DNA of 64,000 nt from Nonomuraea pusilla (GTDB lineage Bacteria; Actinomycetota; Actinomycetes; Streptosporangiales; Streptosporangiaceae), in assembly GCF_900109355.1 (NCBI RefSeq), contig NZ_FOBF01000012.1, forward strand, positions 124,001 to 188,000, read 5' to 3'. A program made the position numbers and the translations under genes. Every line of letters starts with the position of its first letter. The first letter of the stretch is position 1. The notes under the pieces were generated by a model. It searched no databases and was not told the DNA's origin. It saw only the letters and a program-made list of their open reading frames with translations. Shown piece by piece: positions 36,496 to 44,358 of this stretch.

Positions 36496-36715
36496 CTGAG
36501 AGGGGCGACGTCTGGGGGCGATGGTGGCCCTCGAGAGCGATGACGTCAGGGGCGAGGGTGGTGGCGCCGAGAGAGTGAGGTCAGGGGGACCGGCGGTGGT
36601 GGCGGCCGAGAGAGCTGACGTCGGGTGGGCGGGGTGCCGCCCCGTCGAGAGGGTGCCGTCAGGGGCAGGGGTGGCCGCTGAGAGGTGACGTCAGGTGGGT
36701 GGGGTGGTGGCGGCG
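36496..36715. repeat. Degenerate tandem repeat, about six copies of a 36-bp unit
   Basis: Units share GAGAG-N-TGACGTCAGGGG-N-GGGTGGTGGC. Starts are near 36496, 36532, 36568, 36606, 36643 and 36680. The TGACGTCA palindrome is intact in two units. The last unit runs into the 3' end of the sigma-factor gene. The array fills the space between the cellobiose promoter and the sigma factor and has no open reading frame of its own that I can support. Confidence 0.65.
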
Positions 36716-37944
36716 CGGTGCCGCAGGAGGGCGCGCTCGCGGGCGTTGCGGGTCAGGGCCGCCGCCCGCTCGAACTCCGCGCGGGCCTCCTCGTGCCGTC
36801 CCAGCCTGGACAGGAAGTCGCCCCGGACGCTCGGCAGCAGGTGGTAGCCGCGCAGCGCCGGGTCGTCGGCGATCTGGTCGAGCAGGTGCAGCCCCGCCTC
36901 CGGCCCGTACGCCATCGACAGCGCGACCGCGCGGTTCAGCTCGACGACGGGGGAGCGCGCGAGCCTCGCCAGCGCGTCGTACAGCGTGGCGATGCGCTCC
37001 CAGTCGGTGGCGGCCGGGTCGAGCGCCCGCGCGTGGCAGGCCGCGATCGCCGCCTGCAGCGTGTACGGCCCCGGCTCGCCCGCCAGCCCCTCGGCCCGCT
37101 CCAGCGCGGCGAGCCCCCGGCGGATGAGCAGGCGGTCCCAGCGGGCCCGGTTCTGCTCCATGAGCAGGATCGGCTCGCCCGACGGCCCCACCCTGGCCGC
37201 CGAGCGCGACGCCTGGATCTCCATGAGCGCGAGCAGGCCGTGCACCTCGGGCTCGCCCGGCATGAGCCCGGCCAGTACGCGCCCCAGTCGCAGCGCGTCC
37301 TCGCACAGGCCGGGACGCATCCAGTCGTCGCCCGCGGTGGCGGAGTAGCCCTCGTTGAAGATCAGGTAGATGACCTCCAGCACCGACGCCAGCCGTTCGG
37401 CGAGCTCCGCGCCCTGCGGCACCTCGAACGGGACGCGCCTGGCCGCGAGGGTCCGCTTGGCCCGCACGACGCGCTGCGCCGCGGTCGCCTCGGGCACGAG
37501 GAACGCGCGGGCGATCTCCTCGGTGGTCAGCCCGCCGAGGACGCGCAGCGTCAGCGCCACGCGAGAGTCCATCGACAGCGCCGGATGGCACGCCGTGAAC
37601 ACCAGCCGCAGCAGGTCGTCCTCGATCCCGCCCGGCTCCGGCGGCTGCTCCTCCGCGCCGTCGGGCAGGTCGAGCAGGCGGCCCAGCTCGGCCAGCTTGC
37701 GCTCGTGGATCTCGTTCCTGCGGAACAGGTCGATCGCCCTGCGCTTGGACACCGTCATCAGCCAGGCCCCCGGGTTGCGCGGCACGCCCGTACGCGGCCA
37801 CTGCTCCAGTGCGTTGACCAGGGCGTCCTGAGCGAGCTCCTCGGCCAGCCCGACGTCGTGCACCAGGGCGGCGAGCCCGGCGATGAGGCGTGCGGCCTCC
37901 ATGCGCCAGACCGTCTCGATCGCGCGGTTGGTGTCGGTCGCCAT
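36691..37944 (-). CDS. ECF sigma factor with long C-terminal domain (ECF42-like)
   Basis: 417 residues from ATG 37942-37944. Residues 1-170 hold sigma regions 2 and 4 (AEELAQDALVNALEQWP, NPGAWLMTVSKRRAIDLFRR, ALTLRVLGGLTTEEIARAF). The remaining 250 residues are the DUF6596-type extension, with helical repeats (NRARWDRLLIRRGLAALERAE). This architecture, next to a DGPF/YCII protein, defines the ECF42 group. Its promoter target in the group is usually the DGPF gene. Here that gene is divergent, 194 bases away. Confidence 0.9.
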   Translation of the reverse strand: MATDTNRAIETVWRMEAARLIAGLAALVHDVGLAEELAQDALVNALEQWPRTGVPRNPGAWLMTVSKRRAIDLFRRNEIHERKLAELGRLLDLPDGAEEQPPEPGGIEDDLLRLVFTACHPALSMDSRVALTLRVLGGLTTEEIARAFLVPEATAAQRVVRAKRTLAARRVPFEVPQGAELAERLASVLEVIYLIFNEGYSATAGDDWMRPGLCEDALRLGRVLAGLMPGEPEVHGLLALMEIQASRSAARVGPSGEPILLMEQNRARWDRLLIRRGLAALERAEGLAGEPGPYTLQAAIAACHARALDPAATDWERIATLYDALARLARSPVVELNRAVALSMAYGPEAGLHLLDQIADDPALRGYHLLPSVRGDFLSRLGRHEEARAEFERAAALTRNARERALLRHRAATTPPT

Positions 37945-38138
37945 CACCGACCCATGAGACCAGCGCCGCACCGCCGCCGCAACCCACCCTCGTCGTTCAG
38001 CCCGGGGCGTCGCCGCCGACCGGACGATCTCCCTCCGGAAAGGGCCGATGCGGGAGAATGCCGCGAACGTGTTCCGGCCGAGGCGTCGATCCGCCTCCGG
38101 CTCGTTCGACGTGCTGGCGAGACGAGAGGAGACACCCG

Positions 38139-38576
38139 ATGAAGTTCATGATCGTCGGCAAGGCCAACGAGGACATTGAGGCGGGCGCGCTGCCCGACCC
38201 CGAGTACGTCGAGCGGATGCACGCCTACAACGAGGAACTGGCCAAGGCCGGCGTCCTGCTCGCCGCCGAGGGGCTCTACCCCAGCTCGCGCGGGGCCAGG
38301 ATCGCCTACAGCGGTGGCAGGGCGAGCATCGTCGACGGGCCGTTCACCGAGGCCAAGGAGCTGATCGCCGGGTTCTGGCTGATCCAGGTGAAGTCGAGGG
38401 AGGAGGCGGTCCAGTGGGCGCTGCGCGTGCCCATGCCGCCGGGGTACGACGGCGTCGGGCTCGACGTCTGGCAGGTGTACGACGCCGCCGACACACCCGA
38501 CACGGCCGGCATGTCGCCGGAGGCGGCGGAGTGGGAGTCGGCGCTGCGCGAACGCCTGGGTGACCGCGCCTGCTGA
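38139..38576 (+). CDS. YCII/DGPF-domain protein, partner of the ECF42-like sigma factor
   Basis: 145 residues starting MKFMIVGKANEDIEAG, with the diagnostic VDGPFTEAKELIAGFWLI. ATG 38139 follows GAGAGGAGA. DGPF proteins adopt the dimeric ferredoxin-like YCII fold and are genetically tied to ECF42-type sigma factors, though their activity is unclear. Divergent from the sigma gene. Confidence 0.9.
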   Translation: MKFMIVGKANEDIEAGALPDPEYVERMHAYNEELAKAGVLLAAEGLYPSSRGARIAYSGGRASIVDGPFTEAKELIAGFWLIQVKSREEAVQWALRVPMPPGYDGVGLDVWQVYDAADTPDTAGMSPEAAEWESALRERLGDRAC

Positions 38577-38829
38577 CCCCTTCGGGCTCTGCCGCGTGCC
38601 CTCGGCGGGCCCTGCCGCTGGCCGCTTTCGGGTCTGCCGTGCGCCTTGGCGGGTCCTGCTGCTGACCCGATCATTGCTCTGCCGCTCGGCCCTGTGGCTC
38701 CGGCCGGCGAACGGCTACGGGCCCCGCCCCGGGAGGTCCGGGGCGGGGGCCGTCGCGACGCGCGGGAGGCGACGTCGAAGTGTGTTGGAGACGGGGTCCG
38801 GCAGGGGGACGGGATGGCGGGCCCTCCGG

Positions 38830-39070
38830 TACGGGGGCGTGCCCGCCCCCCGTACGGGGGGACGGGCCCTTCCGCACGGGGGACGGGCACTCCCGCACCG
38901 GGGACGGGCCCTCCCGTAGAGGGGGCGGGCCCTCCCGTGACGGGGGGTGGCGGGCCGTCCTGCAAGGGGGGGTGGTCGGACGGCACGGGGGGGCGTCCGG
39001 CACGTCCTCGGGGGAGGGGACGTACCGGGGCCGGGGCAGGGGACGTACCGGTGCCGGGCCGGGGGAGGTG
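38830..39070. repeat. G-rich degenerate tandem repeat, about ten copies of a 21-24 bp unit
   Basis: Units resemble GGGGACGGGCCCTCCCGTAC and gradually diverge to the right. The rest of the 38577-39132 gap is GC-rich and also repetitive on the left (copies of a GGC-GGGTCCTGC motif from 38590). I see no gene in this gap. On the minus strand the repeats would read as Gly-Pro-Val-Pro, but no start or ribosome site supports that. Confidence 0.6.
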
Positions 39071-39132
39071 TGGGTGCGGCCGTTCCGTGGGGGAGGCGGG
39101 CGGGCGCGGTCCGGTCGGCGGGGGTGGGTGAG

Positions 39133-39837
39133 TCAGGCGGCGTAGTGCGGGTAGCCGTAGCCGACGACCTGGGAGGTCGGGCGGACGCGCTCCTCCACCT
39201 TGCCGTTGCCGGTGTTGCCCTCGATCGTGGTGATCGTGCCGTCGCCGTTGTCCTTCTCGACGAAGCCGACGTGCTGGATCGAGTCGAGGTCCTTGCTGCC
39301 GTCCCAGGCGAAGAAGACCACGGCGCCCGGCTTGGGCGTGCTGCCCCAGCGGCCGTTGGCCTTGAACCACTTGGCGTGGGTGACGGTGTAGGCGTCCCAG
39401 CCGATCTGGCTGCGGGCGCCGCTGTGCTCGCCCACCCAGGAGACGAACATGGAGCACCAGGCGGCGTTCAGGTAGTCGCGGGGGGCGCCGCCGTCGCGCT
39501 TGACGGTCTCGGCGGCGCGGGGCGAGGTGGCGTACCACTCCTGGAACTTGGTGCCGCCGCCCTGGGCGTTCTCGCTGGTGCCGATCTGCTGCCTGGCCAG
39601 GGCGAGGACCTGGGTCGCCGTGGCGGTGACGGCGGTCTGGCTGCGCTGCGCGGAGGCGTTCTCGTGGACGTCGTGGCCGGCGATTCCCGCGGCCTGCGCG
39701 GTGTGCTGGGCGCCGGTCTGGAGGGTGTCGGCGAGGGCGGCGGTGTGGCCGCCGAACGCGGTCAGGAGGACGGTGGCTCCGAGGGCGGCGCCGGCGTAGT
39801 TGATCTTCGGCGCACGGGTAAAGCGGTGCTTGGCCAT
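39133..39837 (-). CDS. Secreted CHAP-domain peptidoglycan hydrolase
   Basis: 234 residues. The basic start and hydrophobic segment (YAGAALGATVLLTAFGGHTAALA) form a signal peptide. The C-terminal CHAP domain has catalytic Cys128 (NAAWCSMFVSWV), His189 (IQHVGFVEK) and Glu206 (TIEGNTG). The linker is Ala/Gln-rich. It probably cleaves peptide bonds in cell-wall peptidoglycan. A c-di-AMP riboswitch precedes it, the arrangement known for actinomycete cell-wall hydrolases, so its expression should fall when c-di-AMP is high. Confidence 0.92.
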   Translation of the reverse strand: MAKHRFTRAPKINYAGAALGATVLLTAFGGHTAALADTLQTGAQHTAQAAGIAGHDVHENASAQRSQTAVTATATQVLALARQQIGTSENAQGGGTKFQEWYATSPRAAETVKRDGGAPRDYLNAAWCSMFVSWVGEHSGARSQIGWDAYTVTHAKWFKANGRWGSTPKPGAVVFFAWDGSKDLDSIQHVGFVEKDNGDGTITTIEGNTGNGKVEERVRPTSQVVGYGYPHYAA

Positions 39838-39849
39838 CGAGGGGTCAGA

Positions 39850-39980
39850 CTCCTTGCTTCCATGCCGCTTACCGGGTTAGCTGACGGGTTCGGACGTGGA
39901 AGCTGCCCTACGGCACCGGAGTGCCGATTCACCCCAAGGACTTGGGTCCCCGGTTCCGCCCGAGGGTGGATTCAGCGGTC
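39850..39980 (-). promoter_or_regulatory. Cyclic di-AMP riboswitch (ydaO/yuaA class)
   Basis: Read on the minus strand, the leader contains the conserved blocks of this class in order: GGCGGAACCGGGGACCC, GGGGTGAATC, GTAGGGCAGCTTCC, CGAACCCGTCAGCTAACC and GGTAAGCGGCATGGAAG, then AAGGAG and the CHAP gene. Ligand binding is known to lower expression of such genes. A hairpin TCACAGGA-CGT-TCCTGTGA (39979-39997) lies at the 5' edge. Confidence 0.9.
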
Positions 39981-40080
39981 ACAGGACGTTCCTGTGATCA
40001 ACGCGATGGTTTGACATCGCCGGAAAAATCCGGACGTATGCCGCGAGATGTCCCATAAGGTAATAGATGCGGCAAGGAAC

Positions 40081-41055
40081 TTACAAACTCCTAAAAGTAA
40101 AGTTTGTGATCCTGGCCTGGGCGTCCCCCAGGAGCCCCATCATGGCAAGGGACTCGTCAAGGGGCATGATCGCGCTCTCGGTGCGGCCCTCGGCCATCGC
40201 GGAGCGCACCTCGCGCAGCTCGCCCGCGTACCCGTTGTCGGCCGGATCGAGCACGTACTCCTCAGGCTCCATGGACGGCCCGCTGAGGACGAGGCGCCGC
40301 GGCGCCCAGAACGGCGCGTCGAGATGGGCCCGCATCCCGGTGCCCACGACGCTGGCATGGTTGGGGTAGTTCCCGAGCAACGACGCCTCCACCAGAGCCC
40401 GCCTGCCGCCGGGGTAGAGCAGAAGCCCCGCCGCCTCCGCGTCGACCCCCGTGGGCGCCAGCGAGCCCGTCACGTGCATCTCGGCCGGCATCCCCAGCAG
40501 GAGCTGTGCCAGCCCGAACGGGTAGATCCCGAGGTCGAGCAGGGCGCCGCCGCCCAGCTCCGGCGCCCACAGCCGGTGCGCGGGGTCGTACGGCGCGGCG
40601 AAGCCGAAGCAGGCCTGCACCGAGCGGATCTCCTCGAAGCGCGGATCGTCCGCGAGCCTCCTGACGAGCGGGTTGAAGCGCATCCACATGGCTTCCATCA
40701 GGAAGACCCCGGCCTCGCGGGCCAGGCGCACCATGCGCTCGGCGTCGGCCGGCGTGGCGGCGAGCGGCTTCTCGCACAGCACGCCCTTGCCCGCCGCGAT
40801 GGCGGCCTCGGCCACCTCCAGATGCTGGGCGTGCGGGGTGGCGACGTACACCGCGTCGACGGCCGGGTCGGCGCACAGCGCCTCGTAGGAGTCGTACGCC
40901 GACTCCGCCTCAAGGGTGTCGGCCAGCGCCCTGGCGCGGCCCAGGTCGCGCGAGCCGACCGCCGCCACCCGCATCCCCGGCTCCGCGGCGATCACTGCGC
41001 CGACCGTCCGCGCGATGCCACCCGTCGCCGCTATTCCCCAAGCGAAATCCCGCAC
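40081..41055 (-). CDS. Gfo/Idh/MocA family oxidoreductase
   Basis: 324 residues. The N-terminal Rossmann domain has GIAATGGIARTV, and Glu95-Lys96-Pro97 is the family's EKP motif. The C-terminal alpha/beta domain (GALLDLGIYPFGLAQLLLG) binds a sugar-like substrate. It would oxidise or reduce a hydroxyl of a sugar or cyclitol with NAD(P). The last codons are AT-rich. The aldo/keto reductase gene just upstream may be co-transcribed. Confidence 0.9.
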   Translation of the reverse strand: MRDFAWGIAATGGIARTVGAVIAAEPGMRVAAVGSRDLGRARALADTLEAESAYDSYEALCADPAVDAVYVATPHAQHLEVAEAAIAAGKGVLCEKPLAATPADAERMVRLAREAGVFLMEAMWMRFNPLVRRLADDPRFEEIRSVQACFGFAAPYDPAHRLWAPELGGGALLDLGIYPFGLAQLLLGMPAEMHVTGSLAPTGVDAEAAGLLLYPGGRRALVEASLLGNYPNHASVVGTGMRAHLDAPFWAPRRLVLSGPSMEPEEYVLDPADNGYAGELREVRSAMAEGRTESAIMPLDESLAMMGLLGDAQARITNFTFRSL

Positions 41056-41073
41056 GCGGCGATGGTACGGCCT

Positions 41074-41904
41074 TTACCTCAGGTTGAACGTCTCGGGGTC
41101 GGGGCCGAACCTCTGATGCCTGCTCATCGCGCCGATCGCGGCCATGTCCTCGCCGTCCAGGATGAAGTCGAACACGCTGACGTTCTCCTTGATCCGCGAC
41201 GGCGTGACCGACTTGGGGATGACGACGTTGCCCAGCTGCAGGTGCCAGCGCAGCACGATCTGCGCGGGCGTCCTGCAGTGCTTCTCCGCCAGCACCGCCA
41301 GCGCCGGGTCGTCGAGCAGGCCCCTGCCCTGGCCGAGCGGGCTCCAGGCCTCCGTCAGGATGCCGTTCGCCTCGTGGAAGGCCCGCATCTCCCGCTGCTG
41401 CAGGTAGGGGTGCAGCTCGATCTGGTTGATCGACGGCGTGATGTCGGTCTCGTCCATGAGCCTGGTCAGGTTCGCCACGGTGAAGTTCGACACGCCGATC
41501 GCCCTGGCCCGGCCGTCACGGTAGATCTTCTCCAGGCTCCGCCACGCCTGCACGTACCTGTCCTGCTCCGGCACCGGCCAGTGGATGAGGTACAGATCCA
41601 CGTAGTCCAGGCCGAGCCTGGCCAGGCTCTCGTCGAAGGCTCGCTCGGCCCGGTCGTGGTCGCCGTTCCACAGCTTCGTGGTGACGAACACCTTCTCGCG
41701 CGGGACGCCGCAGGCGCGCACGGCCGCGCCCACGCCCTCCTCGTTCTGGTACGCGCTGGCGGTGTCGATGTGGCGATACCCGGCACGCAGCGCGGTCGCC
41801 ACGGCCTCCTCGGCGCCCTCGGCGGGCACCTGCCAGACGCCGAACCCCAGCTGCGGGATCTGGACGCCGTCGGTGTTGAGCATGAGCGAGTTCATACCGT
41901 CCAT
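41074..41904 (-). CDS. Aldo/keto reductase
   Basis: 276 residues. The catalytic tetrad is complete: Asp47 and Tyr52 (HIDTASAYQNE), Lys77 (TTKLWNG) and His108 (YLIHWP). GVSNFTVANL and PKSVTPSRIKEN bind NADPH. It belongs to the AKR5-like group that reduces small aldehydes and diketones such as 2,5-diketo-D-gluconate, but the substrate here is unknown. ATG 41904 is used; ATG 41895 is an alternative. It ends 18 bases before the oxidoreductase gene. Confidence 0.92.
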   Translation of the reverse strand: MDGMNSLMLNTDGVQIPQLGFGVWQVPAEGAEEAVATALRAGYRHIDTASAYQNEEGVGAAVRACGVPREKVFVTTKLWNGDHDRAERAFDESLARLGLDYVDLYLIHWPVPEQDRYVQAWRSLEKIYRDGRARAIGVSNFTVANLTRLMDETDITPSINQIELHPYLQQREMRAFHEANGILTEAWSPLGQGRGLLDDPALAVLAEKHCRTPAQIVLRWHLQLGNVVIPKSVTPSRIKENVSVFDFILDGEDMAAIGAMSRHQRFGPDPETFNLR

Positions 41905-41924
41905 TGTTCACGCCGCGTTCCTTA

Positions 41925-41936
41925 CGGCTTAAGCCG
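41925..41936. promoter_or_regulatory. 12-bp palindrome in the aldo/keto reductase - glycosyltransferase divergent promoter
   Basis: CGGCTTAAGCCG is a perfect palindrome centred in the 54-base gap between divergent starts. Possible operator; no regulator is adjacent. Confidence 0.3.
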
Positions 41937-41958
41937 GTAGGGCTACCTTGAAGCGGTC

Positions 41959-42936
41959 GTGAACGGGCGATTCCCCGGCTGGGAGAACAGAGTGGTCAAG
42001 CAGGCGTCGGCCTGGGTGGAGTCTCCGCTCCAGATGCTGTGCGCCGTCGAGGCCCACCACGCGGGCCTGCTCGGCCCGGCCACCGTCGTCGTGCCGCGCG
42101 CCGGGCTGCGCGCGCTGAAGGCCACCAGGCGGGAGCTGCTGCGGCTCGGCCCGCCCCCGGGCCTGGAGCTGGCCGAGCCGCGCGAGCGCATGCCGCGCCG
42201 GCTGAACGCCGTGGGCGACGCGTTCTCGGGGCGGGTGCAGGTGCGCTGGCTCACGTCCCTGCCCGGCGAGGTCGTCGTCGTGGACGACGGCCTGGCCACG
42301 CTGCGGCTGCTCGAACTGCTCGCCGAGGGGCCGTTCCGGCCGCTGCTGCGCGCCCGCGCCGAACCCGGGCCGCTGCGCACCGCGCTCGGCCTGGCCGCCG
42401 CGCTGCGCCTGCGCGCCGGCCGCGTGTCGGTGTTCACCGCCCTGCCGGTGCCCGAGCCGCTCGCCGCGTCCGTACGCGCCGCGGGGGTGCGCCTGGTGAC
42501 GCACGACTTCGCCTGGCTGCGCGCCCAGCCGCCCAGCCCGCAGGGCCCCTCCGAGCGCACCGTCGTGCTCGGCACGTCGCTGGTCAGGAACGGCCTGGTG
42601 CACCGCGACCGCTACCTGCGCTGGCTGACCGGCCTGGCCGAACGCGAGCCGCTCGCCTACTACCCGCACCGCCGCGAGGACCCCGTGGACGTCGCGCTGA
42701 TCCGGGAGAGCCCCGGCATCACCGTCCACGACGCCGGGGTGCCCGCCGAGCTGACGCTGCGCGGCCTCGACCCCGGCCAGCGCGTGCTCAGCCTCCCCTC
42801 GACCGCGATCTCCTCGCTGCGGGTGCTGCTCAGCCCGCGAGGCGTCGCCGTCGAGCCCGTGGACGTTCCCGACGACTGGTGGACCAGCAGGGCGGCGCCC
42901 GCCCTGCGCTCGCATTTGACAGGAGTTACCGGGTGA
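41959..42936 (+). CDS. Putative glycosyltransferase of a cell-surface polymer locus
   Basis: 325 residues from GTG 41959, with GTG 41992 as alternative. The start ASAWVESPLQMLCAVEAHH resembles the N-termini of polysialyltransferase-like and GT52-like proteins (the S-P-L-Q-M-L stretch). VVVVDDGLATL and HRREDP follow in a GT-B-like layout. No transmembrane segment. It overlaps the next gene by 4 bases. Its position beside nonulosonic-acid genes suggests it transfers or extends a sialic-acid-like polymer. The family assignment is tentative. Confidence 0.6.
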   Translation: MNGRFPGWENRVVKQASAWVESPLQMLCAVEAHHAGLLGPATVVVPRAGLRALKATRRELLRLGPPPGLELAEPRERMPRRLNAVGDAFSGRVQVRWLTSLPGEVVVVDDGLATLRLLELLAEGPFRPLLRARAEPGPLRTALGLAAALRLRAGRVSVFTALPVPEPLAASVRAAGVRLVTHDFAWLRAQPPSPQGPSERTVVLGTSLVRNGLVHRDRYLRWLTGLAEREPLAYYPHRREDPVDVALIRESPGITVHDAGVPAELTLRGLDPGQRVLSLPSTAISSLRVLLSPRGVAVEPVDVPDDWWTSRAAPALRSHLTGVTG

Positions 42937-44117
42937 AGGTGCTGGCGGTCGCCGACTCCGACTCGTACCTGAAGTGGGCGGCCTGCCTCCTCGGCGACCT
43001 GCCCGCGGGCAGCTCGCCGGAGCTGGTGGTGGTGCGGACCCCCATCGCGCCCTCGCCCGACCAGATCGCCGCCGCGGTGAACGGCGCGGCGGGGAGCGGG
43101 ACGGGGGTTCCGCCGGTGCTGTCGGCCAGGGCGCTGCGCCGGGCCGCCGAGCGGCTGCGGCCCGACGTGATCCTCGTGGCCTGCACGGGTCCCGTCGTGG
43201 ACGTGCTGGTGGCCGACGTGCTGGCGGACCTGAGGCCGCGCCCGGTGTTCGTCAGCGGGCTGCCGGGCATCTCGGTGCCCGCCACCGAGAAGGCGTGGCT
43301 GTTCCGCAGCGGCTGCGACCTGTTCGTGCTGCACAGCGAGCGCGAGGTGGCCGAGTTCTCGCAGATCGCCGGCAGGCTCGGCGGGGGAGGGGCGCTGGGC
43401 CTGGCCCGGCTGCCGTTCCTGCGTCCGGCGGCGGAGCGGGGCGGCGGCGGCTCGGCCGTCGTGTTCGCCACCCAGGCGAAGGTGCCGCGCGAGCGGGCCG
43501 AACGCGAGCGGGTCCTGCTGGCGCTCGCCGAGCTGGCCGTGCGCCGCCCCGACCTCGACGTCGTGGTCAAGCTGCGCGCCCTGGAGGACGAGCGGCAGAC
43601 CCACAGGGAGCGCCACCACTACCAGCGGCTGTGGCGTGAGATGGGCGAGCCGGGCCGGCTCTCCTTCGCGGCCGGCTCGATGCACGACCAGCTCGCCCGC
43701 GCGGCGGGGTTCGTCACGGTCAGCTCGACGGCCGCGCTGGAGGCGATCGCGCAGGGCGTGCCGTCGCTGGTGCTGAGCGACTTCGGCGTGAACGCCGAGA
43801 TGATCAACCTGGTGTTCGAGGGCAGCGGGCTGCTCGGCACGCTCGACGACCTGGTCGAGGCGGACTTCCGCGACGCCGACCCGGCCTGGTGCGCGGCCAA
43901 CTACTTCCACCCGCGCGAGCGCGGCGACTGGGCCGCGCGGCTCGCGGAGCTGGTGGCGGAGGGGCCGAGGGAGCCGGCGAGGTCGCTGCTCGACGGTCCC
44001 GAGCACGCGGCGGCCCGGCGCAGGACGCGGCTGCGGGTCGAGGTGCCGCCCCGGATGCTGCGGGCGGGCTACCGGGCCAGGCGCCGGGTGCGCCGCTACC
44101 TCAAAGCCCTCACCTGA
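42933..44117 (+). CDS. Putative glycosyltransferase (DUF6716-like)
   Basis: 394 residues from GTG 42933, with AGGAG 7 bases upstream. It starts KVLAVADSDSYLKWAACLLG. The middle contains FVSGLPGISVPATEKAW and VVFATQAKVP; TVSSTAALEAIAQGVPSL near residue 265 resembles the donor-binding region of GT-B enzymes. The last 40 residues are strongly basic (RRRTRLRVEVPPRML ... YRARRRVRRYLKAL), which could hold it at the membrane. Co-transcribed with the gene before it. Confidence 0.65.
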   Translation: MKVLAVADSDSYLKWAACLLGDLPAGSSPELVVVRTPIAPSPDQIAAAVNGAAGSGTGVPPVLSARALRRAAERLRPDVILVACTGPVVDVLVADVLADLRPRPVFVSGLPGISVPATEKAWLFRSGCDLFVLHSEREVAEFSQIAGRLGGGGALGLARLPFLRPAAERGGGGSAVVFATQAKVPRERAERERVLLALAELAVRRPDLDVVVKLRALEDERQTHRERHHYQRLWREMGEPGRLSFAAGSMHDQLARAAGFVTVSSTAALEAIAQGVPSLVLSDFGVNAEMINLVFEGSGLLGTLDDLVEADFRDADPAWCAANYFHPRERGDWAARLAELVAEGPREPARSLLDGPEHAAARRRTRLRVEVPPRMLRAGYRARRRVRRYLKALT

Positions 44118-44137
44118 CCGCCTCACCTGACCGCCTC

Positions 44138-44173
44138 ACCGGGCGCGCCTCCGCCGTGAGGGGCGCGCCCGGT
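44138..44173. terminator. Terminator between the two convergent halves of the polymer locus
   Basis: ACCGGGCGCGCC / GGCGCGCCCGGT, a perfect 12-bp stem with a 12-base loop, 20 bases after the stop. The rest of the gap to 44358 holds three near-identical copies of GTGCGGGTCTGGAGG and no gene. Confidence 0.75.
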
Positions 44174-44358
44174 CAGGAGGGCGTGCGGGTCTGGAGGATG
44201 TGCGGGTCTGGAGGGGCGCGCCCGGTGAGGGCGTGCGGGTCCGGAGGGGCCCCGCGGCCGGGCGGTGGGCGTCGGCTCGTGCGCCGCCGCCCAGCGACGC
44301 CCACCGGCGCCCGGCAGGCGCCCGCCAGGCGGGTCGGGCGGGCCGGGCGCGGGCCGGG

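Noticed and set aside
36496..39070. CRISPR array
   Set aside because: The repeats are degenerate and directly abutting, with no unique spacers, and no cas genes are present.
38306..39538. Minus-strand Pro/Gly-rich open frame across the G-rich repeats
   Set aside because: It has no ribosome site and spans the tandem repeat and the out-of-frame CHAP gene. The GPVP-like repeats are a by-product of the DNA repeat.
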